64,000 nt of DNA, from contig OX421967.1 in the NCBI GenBank assembly GCA_949128115.1, positions 20,476,635 to 20,540,634 on the forward strand. Direction: 5' to 3'. Below, piece by piece: positions 49,101 through 58,481 of this stretch (its first letter is position 1; each line of letters starts with the position of its first letter). The notes under the pieces are model-generated. The model saw only the letters and a list, made by a program, of their open reading frames with translations. It did not search any database and was not told where the DNA came from. Source of the DNA: Anaspis maculata. Lineage: Eukaryota > Arthropoda > Insecta > Coleoptera > Scraptiidae. The position numbers were made by a program, and so were the translations under genes.

Positions 49101-52100
49101 ACTGATTTATTGAAAAAAGAAAAAAGGTGAAGAAATTTCACCTCTTCCAGCGTATTTCGGAAACGCCTCAAGATATTTCAAAACTGTTTGCAGCATCTTC
49201 ATGGGCATGGAATCAGTCATTGATATCCTGATTTACATACGTCCACCGGTTATGGTTCACGATTTACGATTTTTCAACAATTTTTTTTTTACTGAACCCT
49301 GTATAAAAAGTCTGCACGATTTCCGCAGATGGTGGCAACATTTCTTAAATCGAAGAGTAGGGTCTAGTGAACAAGTGTACCAAATTTCGTCGCTTGTCTC
49401 TAAAATGCAAGGTGGGTCCCATATTATTAACGTCCGGACTATTATATCAATCTGTTCGACCGAAATTAGAAAAAAACTGAAAATTATGATGACATTTAGT
49501 CCTATAGGTTTCTCGACTGTTTCTCAACCTAATTCAAGTTGTATTGATCCTAACAGAATCTACAATAAATGAAGTTCACTAAAAACTCAGCTTGCTGGAA
49601 AAATAATGGCCACAAATGATACAGTAGGAAAAAAAGAGCGATTTCACGAAAAATGGTAAAATTAAGAAGGAAAGTGCCGTGTGTATTTTTAGGGAGTAGG
49701 TATACATGTGATTCTTTAGCTACTACTTGTATGGTCTCTGTAAACACCGAAATGCTCTGGTACCAATTCCAAAATGGCGACCATTTGATTTTGGCAACAT
49801 GGATTCACACTCAACTTACGCCTATTTTCGCTCGACTCTAACCGATTTTCATGATTTTCTTTTGATCAGGTATAGATTGATGTTCTCTATTTGCTATTGT
49901 CCGAAATTTGCATGTGTGCCAAGTAGTTTTTCCAAAAAGTGAAAAAAAAACTAGAAAATCAGTTATTTTTACGATTCCTAAATTGCCTCAGGTGCTGTGT
50001 CCTTCCCCGTGAGAGGCATGCCTGGCAAATATTTTTTCATTATTCTCATAATGTATGAAATTACCGAAATACTTTGGTGCCACCTTCAAAATGGCAGCGT
50101 TCCGATTTGGCGGCCACCTGGATTTTAATAATGCAAAAATTCCAACTCGGTAATCAAAAGAGTTATAGTGTTAAAAGTCACAAGGTAGGTTAACAGTTCA
50201 ATGCTTGTTAAGATAAAACAAACCGCATCTCCATTTCTTGAGTCGTTCCTGAAAAACCCACTGATTTATTAAAAAATGTCAATTTTTATGCAACTGACCA
50301 CTAATATCAAAATTTTTCAGGAACGGCTCAAGATATAAAGATGCGATTTGTTTAATCTTAACAAGCATTGAATTGTAAATCTACCTTGTGACTTTCATCA
50401 CTATAACTCTTTTGGTTACCGAGTTGGAATTTTTGCATTATTGAACACCTTACCAAAATCCAGGTTGCCGCCAAATCGGTACGCTGCCATTTTGAAAGTG
50501 GCACCAAAGGATTTCGGTAACTTCATACATATGAGAATAATACAAAAATATTTGCCAGGCATGCCCCTCACGGGGAAGCACACAGCACTTGAGGCAATTT
50601 GAGGAATCGTAAAAATCACTGATTTTCTAGTTTTTTTTTCTTTTTTTGGAAAAACTTTTTGGCACAAATGCAAATTTCGGACGATAGCATATAGAGAACA
50701 TCAATCTATACCTGATCAAAAGAAAAATCATTAAAATGGGTTTGAGTCAAGCGAAAATAGGCGTAAGTTGAGTGTGAATCCATGTTACCAAAATCAAATG
50801 GTCGCCATTTTGGAACGACGCCATTTTGAAATTCGTACCAGAGCATTTCGGTGTCTTCAGAGGCCAGAGAAGTAGTAACTAAAAAATAACACGTATACTT
50901 ACTTCCTGAAAAAACACACGGCACTTTCCTTCCTAATTTCACCATTTTTCGTGAATATCGCTCTTTTTTTACCTACTGTATCACTTGTGGCGAATATTGT
51001 TCCAGCAAGCTGAGTTTTTAGTTAACTTCATTCATTGTAGATGCTGTTAGGATCAATACAACTTGAATTAGGTTGAGAAACAGTCGAGAAACCTATAGGA
51101 TTAAAAGTCATTATAATTTTCAGTTTTTTCCTAATTGCGGTCAAACATATTGATATAAATGATAACCGATGATAGCAGCGGACAGAGAAGCAAGTTAGGT
51201 CCGAATGAATGTCACCGGGAACAAACGGCCGCCATTTTGAAAGTGGCACCAAAACATTTCGGTATCTCCACATATAGGACTATAAGAAATTAAAGGTCTC
51301 TTGCCCCCTTCACGAAGGAGCCCACGGAATACCGGATGACCTCTGACTAACTCCCCAAATAAGGCCAAAATTATAAATATGTAGTATCAAAATTTTTGAA
51401 ATTCATGGATAATAGTAATAATACTATGAATGAATAAATGATCGCAGCCCCAATAGTGGCCATATTTAAAACCAATGGAGTTAAGGAGATATGACACTTA
51501 ATTTGCCCATTTATTAATAGAAACCACCAAAGAGACCCAAAAAGGCACCTTGTGTATAGCTTATTTATTCTTTGCTCGATTTCTTGCACATAAACCTCTG
51601 AACTTTGTTTTGTTTTGGAACAAACTACCTGTCTATCAAACTATCCCAACTCTTCCTGTTGGTAGAAGTGCCCGCTGGGTGGCGCGGCTTACCGCTTAGC
51701 TTGAACTTGAAACGCTTATGGTGAAAAGAACGGCTCCAAGTTTTAACATAGATAACACATTGAGAACACATCATGTTTTAAACATAGAAAGGTAAATAGT
51801 ACATTGTAAAACTCGAGGTAAAACTAGTGTTCAATGACGATTTTTGTAATACGACAAAGTCTGCTTAGCGAGCCGCGAGGCGGCGAGTTGAGCAATGCGG
51901 GAGTATTACAAAAATGAGTTGTAACACATGTTTTTTATCCTACTTTTTCTATTTCGCCTTAATTACCTAATAAAAATAAGGAAATGTACAAACTGACATT
52001 TGAATTGTGCTTATGTCATTAATGACAGCCAAAACAGTGGCACAAAGTCCTCTATTTCCAATTGCACAAAGTAGAATTTTGTGACACTGTTTTTCGCCAA

Positions 52101-52504
52101 AAAACAGTGCTACTAACTAGTAATAAGATCTGTTTCTTTATCCTGCTCTAACTTACTTCGGAGCACTCGTTGTCTAGCAATGCCCAATCAGACAGCTGAC
52201 AGCTCTATTTTCTGCTCTAAGCGCTCCAGAGTAAGTTAGAGAGCAAGACAAAGAAACAGACCTACAGTATAACCGAAATAGCCAAAGTACTAAAAGTTAC
52301 ACAAACCGGCAGGTCCGTAATGGCCCGGTTCCTCTCCTGGAGCGTTTTTCCCTTTTTGGTGCGCAACAACAGGTACAGAGTTTCGACGCCCGGACACGAC
52401 CTTAGCAGTTTTTCAACGAGAACTTTGCCGATGAATCCGCTGCCGCCCGTGATGAACACGGTTTTGCGATCGAAAAATTCGGGTATAGAAGCGATTTCGT
52501 CCAT
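34199..52504 (-). CDS. Fatty acyl-CoA reductase FAR-C, complete (6 coding exons, 524 aa)
   Basis: A second full FAR on the minus strand. Exons in coding order: 52307-52504, 46476-46983, 44535-44721, 43650-43901, 43015-43272, 34199-34370, all with GT-AG borders and compatible phases; 1,575 nt including TGA. The protein starts MDEIASIPEFFDRKTVFITG; I chose this ATG because exon 1 is then 198 nt, as in the paralogues. Motifs are TGGSGFIG at 19-26, HGAASVRFDD near 113, YTFAK at 207-211 and the canonical VVIFRPSIV. The last exon encodes the membrane segment VFNLLWYLGIVWLLIKFGVV and a hydrophilic tail. Its 508-nt second exon equals FAR-B exons 2+3 (85+423), so one intron differs; another FAR-B intron after 'VAKG' is also absent. 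Introns 1 and 5 are swollen by foldbacks; the last is 8.6 kb. Confidence 0.9.
34515..35595. mobile_element. TIR element with AGGTTTGTTTTGGCAGCGA ends, holding a TTAAGGGG-ended foldback
   Basis: The outer ends aggtttgttttggcagcga and the inverse (near 35577-35595) bound about 1.08 kb. Inside, about 34872-35405 is a second palindrome with TTAAGGGGTTTCTGATGCGA and its inverse as ends. The TTAA border is reminiscent of piggyBac-type target sites, though the rest of the ends does not prove it. A mirror copy lies at about 40506-41587 because of the palindrome. Confidence 0.6.
36762..36926. mobile_element. MITE with AAGCCTAGTCTACAATATGG ends
   Basis: A palindromic element of about 164 bp with inverse ends, flanked by TA. 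The interior repeats words like gttgcaagttgcaag. The mirror copy is at about 39176-39340. Confidence 0.65.
37868..38234. repeat. Tandem array of quasi-palindromic GTCGAC/TCGAG units at the palindrome centre
   Basis: Tandem short units alternate gtcgactttgaaactcgac, tttacgcagaaagtcgag and tttgaaactcgaccgg. Each unit contains its own small inverted repeat. The orientation flips at 38048-38053, the dyad of the 7.1-kb palindrome. Related arrays stand at about 35666-35850 (mirror 40250-40435) and 42183-42893. Confidence 0.85.
41612..42379. repeat. Third, direct copy of 37300-38067
   Basis: From the right edge of the palindrome onward, the sequence equals 37300-38067 with a constant offset of 4,312. 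The join at 41612-41616 reads gcaaa, a 5-bp microhomology shared by both parents (34485-34489 inverted, and 37300-37304). After 42379 the array continues in its original orientation and leads into FAR-C exon 5. Confidence 0.85.
42183..42940. repeat. GTCGAC-unit array and right end of the FB-like element
   Basis: The array runs to about 42893 and is followed by gtccgtaaaaagtttcgcag and cgcttccgta. This is the inverse of tacggaagcg with ctgcgaatctttttacggac at 35621-35661. So 35621 and about 42940 look like the two ends of one FB-type element, enlarged by the inverted duplication. Confidence 0.65.
43979..44478. mobile_element. Dispersed TIR repeat in FAR-C intron 3
   Basis: Sister of the insertion at 30703-31251, same orientation; both contain caggtgcgcat near the start and cgaaactatgaaattcgcgcc near the end. 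It lies wholly within the intron between the exons at 43650-43901 and 44535-44721. Confidence 0.65.
44802..44955. mobile_element. 154-bp palindromic MITE with TA target duplication, copy 1
   Basis: It begins CGATCGCACGCAAAATAAAC and ends with the near-inverse, flanked by TA at 44800-44801 and 44956-44957. The inverted arms are about 60 bp and include acggagacagtgtttcgcgc. A second 154-bp copy is at 58328-58481 with only a few differences, so the family moved fairly recently. Confidence 0.85.
45186..46046. mobile_element. FB-type foldback built of tandem 'agcttagaa' units, 8-bp target duplication
   Basis: The left arm (45186-45540) is tandem units of 14-16 bp such as catagcttagaaagttc; the right arm (about 45755-46046) is the inverse array (ttctaagctatggacattc). 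ATAAAATC flanks it at 45178-45185 and 46047-46054, and both ends start GGG. The middle (45540-45755) is non-repetitive except for an inverse pair around gcaatttggcacaccgagct. It lies in FAR-C intron 2. Confidence 0.8.
46055..46475. other. Intronic sequence with no separate feature
   Basis: This is the rest of FAR-C intron 2 up to the donor of the 46476-46983 exon. I see no repeat boundaries or coding signal. Confidence 0.5.
47190..51330. mobile_element. Foldback element in FAR-C intron 1, with a nested pair in its left arm
   Basis: The outer arms pair 47200-47425 with 51170-51330, for example atgtggagataccaaaatg and its inverse. The left arm is broken by the element at about 47449-49420. Downstream of that break it continues and pairs 49440-50270 with 50330-51160, around a loop near 50290. 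No transposase gene is present, and short open frames are mirror images of one another. Confidence 0.7.
47449..49420. mobile_element. Concentric foldback pair nested in the intron-1 foldback
   Basis: The outer element has short arms (about 120 bp, starting gaaccaccttgcattttaga). Its centre is occupied by a second foldback, 47571-49301, with ends CAGGGTTCAGTAG and the inverse and TA flanks. The flanks gacacttta-TA and TA-taaaaagtc rejoin to a palindrome with TA at the dyad. Confidence 0.75.
51331..52124. other. Intron 1 sequence with one weak hairpin
   Basis: No coding signal. The words cgatttttgtaatac (51838) and gtattacaaaaatgagt (51902) make a small imperfect hairpin around a GC-richer loop, possibly an old MITE. 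Confidence 0.4.
52125..52264. mobile_element. MITE close to FAR-C exon 1
   Basis: The ends AGATCTGTTTCTTTATCCTG and the near-inverse (gacaaagaaacagacct) bound about 140 bp with inner inverse blocks (ctctaacttac and gtaagttagag). It lies 43 bp from the exon 1 donor, so it could affect splicing of the first intron. Confidence 0.65.
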
Positions 52505-52948
52505 CGCGTTTCGGTGCACTGGTCATACTATGGTTTTTCGCAAATTTCGCCCTGGAATATATCTAGATTTTATTGTACGTCTGCATGGCAAAGTGGGCTA
52601 CGAGTATTGTGTGCATTAGACATCGTTGCGTCATTTATATGTATTTGGGGCGACATTTTGCAAGGTTGGCATTGATTGTTTGCATTAGTCTGCATTAGTC
52701 TGGTCGGGAGCAATGAGCATAGCCTACTTACAGGCAATATCTTCGGGATTCTCTATAGCACATTTTTCTGAGAGATGGGCGAAACAATCACACCATTATT
52801 TATACGCGTAAATAATAATTCGACTTATTCACATGCCTTGATGAGTCGTACATGAATATTGTAAGTAAATAAAAGATACAGGGTGTTTCAGGGATGATAG
52901 CAAAAAATTCAACTGTGGGGAGATCTCGTCAAAATATGACGGAAACCC

Positions 52949-53091
52949 TGTTGAATTGAAGGGGGCTGACGACAAGAACAACACGCTGGTGTGTGGTTAA
53001 GTGTGTACTACTTTTCGGTATACAGAGTTGCCAACATACACTAGTGATGAATGATATGGCGCGTAATATGACAGATACAATATTTCCAACA
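52949..53091 (-). repeat. Copia 3' LTR, 143 bp
   Basis: It starts TGTTGAATTGAAGG and ends TATTTCCAACA on the plus strand (TG...CA on both strands). It lacks the extra copy of the tactacaaggtgtactgtg stretch present in the other LTR. Confidence 0.9.
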
Positions 53092-53163
53092 CCCTCACTC
53101 ATTGAACATTAAAACAAACAGATAATTCTGAACAATATAAGACAAACAAAAAAAAAACTTGTT

Positions 53164-56100
53164 TTAATTTTGAATGCTCACAAGACCCATCCTTTCAGCG
53201 CAAAAATTGTTCTTAGGTCCTGCGACAGCTTTCGTCAAGCTATCTGCAACCATTTCTTCAGTAGGGACATACTGGAGTTTCACAATGTTGTCTTCGATCT
53301 TCTCACGGATGAAATGATGTCGAACATCAATGTGTTTCGACCTAGCTCGAAAACCGTCGGTTGTAGCCAGGCTTATAGCACTCTGGTTATCGCATCGAAT
53401 TTCCACAGCTTCGTGAAGTCCCTGGTTCAGCTCTCGTCCAAAGTTTCTCAACCATAGAGCTTCCTGCACCGCAGCCGACAAAGCCATATACTCCGCCTCG
53501 GTACTGGATAACGCCACCGTTGCTTGGCGTTTGCTGGCCCATGAAACTGCTCCATCACACAAATTATAGATGTAACCGGTGCACGATCTGCGTTAGTCAA
53601 CGTCCGAGGCCCAATCAGCATCGCAGTAACCGACAAGTTCTTTTTCACTCGACTTCACGTACCGCAGCTTTCGATCAGCTGTGCCTCTCAAGTATCGAAA
53701 AATACGTTTCACAGCAGTCCAGTGGGCTTTACCGTAATTCGAGTTAAACCGACTCACGTCACTCACGGCGAATGCTAAGTCCGGTCTAGATCCTTGCACG
53801 AGGTACAACAGGCTTCCAACTGCTTCTTGATATGGCACTTTCGACATTTCTTGTGCTTCCTCTTCGCTTTTAGGACACATGCTTATTGAAAGTTTTTGAT
53901 TAGTATCACTTGGAGTCTTCGTTGGTTTGGATTTTTCCATGTTGAACCGTTCCAAAATTTCTTCAATGTATCGGGACTGATCCAGACAAATTGCATCCTC
54001 TTCGTAGGTGATGTTTAATCCAACACAGTTTGTTGCTTTTCCCAAATCCTTCATCTTGAACGCCGAGTTCAGAGATTCTTTCAATTTGTTCTTTACATCT
54101 TCATCTTTCCAAAAAATTAGCAAGTCATCAACATAGACTGCTACTATCAATGATGCGTCTTTTGCAAAATAAACACAAGGATCGGCACGAGACTTCGTTA
54201 ACCCAAAAAATTTCAGCCTTTTGGTCAACTTTTTATTCCATTCTCGCCCGCTTTGCTTCAATCCATAAATTGGTCGTTTCAGTTTGCAAACTTGACCATT
54301 TTTCTTGTCATAACCATCGGGTTGCTCCATGTATATTTCTTCCAACAAATCTCCTTGTAGAAAGGCAGTTACTGCATCCATTTGATCGATTTTCAAATTT
54401 AGTTTTGCTGCCAATCCCACCAAATAACGAATCGAAGAATATCTAACAACCGGTGAATACGTCTCGTTATAGTCAACTCCATATTTTTGGGAGCAGCCTT
54501 TTGCGACTAATCGGGCTTTGTGGCGCACAATTTTGCCCTCCTCGTCACGTTTCGTTTTGAACACCCATTTTGATTTTATAGCCTTTTTCGAAGGGGGTAG
54601 GCTTACCAGCTCCCATGTATCATTTTCGGCCAAGGACTTCATTTCCTCGTTCATCGCAGCTCTCCAGTCGTCACAATCTTCACGATTCATTGCTTCCTCG
54701 TAATTGACAGGGTCGCCTTCTGACTTACAAAATGTTGCCGAGTAATTCACATAATCGTTTCTTCGTACAGGTTTCGGAATCCTTGACGATCGACGTAGCG
54801 TCTCAACAGGTGGCAGTCTAACATCAGGTACGAAAGTAGAATCCGGATCAGTATCTTCAGAATTTTCTTCTTCGTCAATCACCGATTCGAACTCTTCACT
54901 CTCCACGCCATCCTCTTCTGGAACGTCTTCATTTCTTTCTTTTGGAACATTTTCCAAATTTCTTTCTTCTGGAACATCCCTCACTGAATCTGTATTTTCT
55001 TCAACGATGTTGCTAATTGCTGATTCATTACTTGTCTCCATGATAACCACGTCTCGACTAAGTATGAATTTCTTGGTTTTTGGGTCAATGCATCGGTAAC
55101 CTTTCGTGTCATCACTGTAGCCGACAAACAGCATCTTTCGTGATTTTGGATCCCATTTCGAACGATTTTCTTTTGGGATGTGCACCATTACCGGTGAACC
55201 AAAAATTCTCAAATTGTTCAAATTCACCTTTTTCTTTGTCCACACCTCCTCTGGCGTTTGACTTTTCAAGACTGAGTTAACTGTTCGATTTGCAACATAT
55301 GCCGCCATATTTATTGCTTCGGCCCAATATGGCTTATCAAGTTTTGCATCAAAGAGCATGCATTTGGCCTTTTCCACAAGAGTTCTATTAGCTCTCTCGG
55401 CCACACCGTTTTGCTGAGGGGTATATGTGTTAGATGTTTGATGCTGAATACCCCATGTTTTCAAAAATGTGTCGAATTCCTTGTTACAGTATTCGGTACC
55501 ATTGTCCGTTCTAATGGCTTTGATTTTTCTCTCAGTTTGGGTTTCGACATACTGTTTGAATTCTTTGAATCGCGTCAAACTTCCGACTTTGACTTTAGGA
55601 AGTAAACAAACATCTTTCTCGAATGATCATCTATGAAGGTTAGAAAATACTTGGCTCCTCCAATTGATGCCGTTTCCATCGGTCCGCATAAGTCTGAATG
55701 TATCAAATTAATTACCTTGTCAGCACGATTTTCGCTGTGTCCAAATGGTATTCTGGCCTGCTTGCCTTCCATACATGCCACACAGTTCTTCAAATCTTCA
55801 GCACGTCCCGTTAACTTGATGTCATCGACGATCTTCTCCATCTTGCGTAAATCACTATAGTTCAAATGGCCTAGTCTTCGATGCCAGGTCACAACGGTGC
55901 TAGATTCTGATGCTGACAGCAAACATTCAGGGCCGTATTCATACCTCGCTTTTAAGCTAAAAGCGCTATTAGAGCGATGCGCATTTAGGGGCATTTTTCA
56001 TATTTCAGTGTTCAAAAATACATTATTGCGATTGGGAGCGATTGTATGTACTTAATTGCAATTAATTTGCGAGTTAATTTGTATTTTTGAACACTGAAAT

Positions 56101-57302
56101 ATGAGAAATGCCCTTAAATGCGCATCGCTCTAATAGCGCTTTTAGCTTAAAAGCGAGGTATGAATACGGCCCTCAGTCTTTTTCGCGGCAAGTTTATAAA
56201 CTCCATCAACCGGCTTCACGTATACGACGCACTTTATGTCCTTGTCAAAAACCGAACAACCGTCCGCGTCAAATTTAACCGTGTTTCCGTTTTTCACCAT
56301 CTGCGAGACCGACAATAGGTTTGTGGAAAGTTCCGGCACACATAAAACGTTTTTAACGTCAATTTCGCGATTGTTCAGATCGATTGTTACTGTACCGGCA
56401 CTTTTAACATCCATCTTCTGACCATTTGCCGTCACGATATGATTTACAGTGGCCCTCTTCGGTTCATCCAGCCACTCTTTAGCATTCGTCATGTGCTGCG
56501 AAGCACCGCTGTCGATATACCAGTCGCTATTTTCAATTTTCTCCTTGGACAGAAAAACCTGGGGATACATCGCAGTAAAGGCCCCCTTTTTCTCTCTTGT
56601 TTTTCCTTTTGACTCATCTGGCTTGGATTTATATCGACAATCAGCAGCCTTGTGTCCTTGCTTGCCACAAGTATAGCATTTGAATTTTCGTGAATTCTTT
56701 ACCTTGTCACTGGATTTCCCACTGTTTTTTCCAAGAAAAACTTTTTCTGAACTTGCTTCGTAGGCAGCATCCATCAATTTTGTTTTTACCAAGTCCGAAG
56801 TGATGCCAGCGCCACTACTTTCTAGCCCCATGATCATTGGACCGAACTTTTCAGGTAAACCAGCCAACAAAATCGAGCCGAGCCATTCATCGGTGACAGG
56901 AAAACCAATACCACCTAGCTTGTTGGCCGTCCCAATCACTTGATTCACATAGTCAGTCATAGATTCACAATTTTCCAGCTGTGTGGTGATCAACTTTCGC
57001 AAAAGTCCTATTTTTCTTGTGAGATCTTTATCTTCAAACGTTTTTTTCAATATTTCCCACATTTCTGCTGCAGTTTTAGTATTTTGTACATGCACGAAAA
57101 TTGATGTATCAATACTCAACGCAATCCTGGCTTTGGCTTTTCGGATTTTCTCGTCGTCTTTTTCTGCATCTGCTCCACTGACAATGCACTTCTGCAGCCC
57201 GTTCAACTCCAGCAGACTCGTCATTGCAAATGCCCATGTGTGGTAATTTTCACTTCCACGGAGCTTTTCGATCGACGACCACGAATCACCGCCTGAAGCC
57301 AT
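53164..57302 (-). pseudogene. Copia gag-pol polyprotein, disrupted
   Basis: In order on the minus strand: Gag from the ATG at 57302 (MASGGDSW...), with a zinc knuckle CYTCGKQGHKAADC; protease with WYIDSGASQHM; an interruption by the MITE at 55930-56172; then the pre-integrase HHCC region (WHRRLGHLN ... NCVACMEGKQ) and the integrase core start (HSDLCGP). A one-base frameshift lies near 55575. Integrase continues with RTDNGTEY and TPQQNGVAERANR; reverse transcriptase with KSKWVFKTKRDEEG and the catalytic YVDDLLIF follows. RNase H is entered through an in-frame TAA at about 53590 and continues with STEAEYMALS, DNQSAI and KHIDVRHHFIRE to the natural stop at 53164. Domain order (integrase before RT) is diagnostic of Ty1/copia. 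Confidence 0.92.
55930..56172. mobile_element. 243-bp Harbinger-like MITE inside the copia frame
   Basis: The ends GGGCCGTATTCATACCTCGC and the inverse are flanked by TCA (55927-55929, 56173-56175). The arms are about 100 bp and highly similar. A 3-bp duplication with GGGCCGTATTC ends fits a PIF/Harbinger-type MITE (inference). It must be younger than the copia insertion it breaks. Confidence 0.8.
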
Positions 57303-57643
57303 CCCTGTAGGTTTTCAGTTTCGTCTCAACGTTACAGCATATCCTCCTAGGTTACAGCTGATCGATCACAACACAACAAAACGTCATAAAATGACAAATG
57401 TCAGTCTTTACGCGCGACCGAACGCTACCACTACCGCCATCTGTGTCACGTCGTTCGAAACTTCGATGACAACACTCGTAATGGCCAACATGGCGGACCG
57501 ACACCGGATAACCTCAAGAACCACGACACCACGCGTCAGCAACGAATGCAGACTTTTCTCGTTCAACAAATGCACGATTTCCGTTCCGTACGTCAACACT
57601 GTCCGTTTGCGGTCACTGTAGCGCTACACGCTGGGCCATAACC

Positions 57644-57812
57644 TGTTGAATTGAAGGGGGCTGACGACAAGAACAACACGCTGGTGTGTGGTTAAGTGTG
57701 TACTACAAGGTGTACTGTGTACTACTTTTCGGTATACAGAGTTGCCAACATACACTAGTGAGTAGTGATAAATGATATGGCGCGTAATAAGACAGATACA
57801 ATATTTCCAACA
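57644..57812 (-). repeat. Copia 5' LTR, 169 bp
   Basis: Same ends as the 3' LTR but 26 bp longer, mainly from a local tandem duplication around tgtactac and an extra agtag. LTRs that differ show the insertion is not brand new. Confidence 0.9.
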
Positions 57813-57842
57813 AACCCACGTACCATTTTGCAAAGTTCGGCC

Positions 57843-58207
57843 TAATGACGAAGATACAGCCCTCCAAAGTTCACTTTTTTCGGATTTCAAAAATTTGTAA
57901 CTCAGGAACATTTCGAGCTGCTGGTTTGTCATAAATTATCTATCAACCTGTCAAATTTGGAAAGAATCTAACCAGTGGTGTAGGAGTTATGAGGGTCGAT
58001 AATTTAGAAGCATCCGAAGGAAAGTTGACTTGGGTGACCCCTCATAACTTCTACGCCACTGATTGGATTCTTTCCAAATTTGGCAGATTGATAGATAATT
58101 ATGACAAACCAGCTTATGCAAAATTGAAGCTAAATTTGTCGAAACGTTCCTGAGCTACAAATTTTTGAAATCCAAAAAAAGTGAACTTTGGAGGGCTGTA
58201 TCTTCGT
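57843..58207. mobile_element. Foldback with TGACGAAGATACAGCC ends
   Basis: A 365-bp palindrome: the left arm tgacgaagatacagccctcc and its inverse at the right, with a centre near 58025. The uninterrupted sequence (gttcggcctaacccaatgaa, inverted) is seen in the right arm of the host element near 60250. Parts of the arm (atacagccctccaaagttgg-like) also occur in the foldback at 4134. Confidence 0.7.
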
Positions 58208-58327
58208 CATTCCCAATGAACATTTCGGGTCACCTAAAGGGATGTTGGTTTTATAAAAGGTATATTAGGGTTTTCTGAACAACTTGTTGTTATATTAAGA
58301 GTTTCAAGAACCCTGAAGTGTTATATA

Positions 58328-58481
58328 CGATCGCACGCAAAATAAACGGAGACAGTGTTTGGCGCGGAGTGTACTGATTTAATGAATTTTAGCCTTCTTG
58401 TCACTGTGACACCAAGCCAAAATTCATAAAATCGGTACACTCCGCGCGAAACACTGTCTCCGTTTATTTTGCTTGCGATCG
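58328..58481. mobile_element. 154-bp palindromic MITE with TA target duplication, copy 2
   Basis: Same family, length and orientation as 44802-44955, flanked by TA at 58326-58327 and 58482-58483. Confidence 0.85.

Larger units (their letters stand above)
52949..57812 (-). mobile_element. Ty1/copia LTR retrotransposon, complete but decayed
   Basis: The 4,864-bp element is bounded by short LTRs and the 5-bp target duplication AACCC (52944-52948, 57813-57817). It reads on the minus strand. Next to the 5' LTR the minus strand reads GGTTATGGCCCAGCG, close to the copia primer site that pairs with an internal half of initiator tRNA-Met. Purine-rich gagtgaggg precedes the 3' LTR. Its single gag-pol frame is broken by a MITE, a frameshift and a stop, so it cannot be autonomous. 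Confidence 0.93.
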
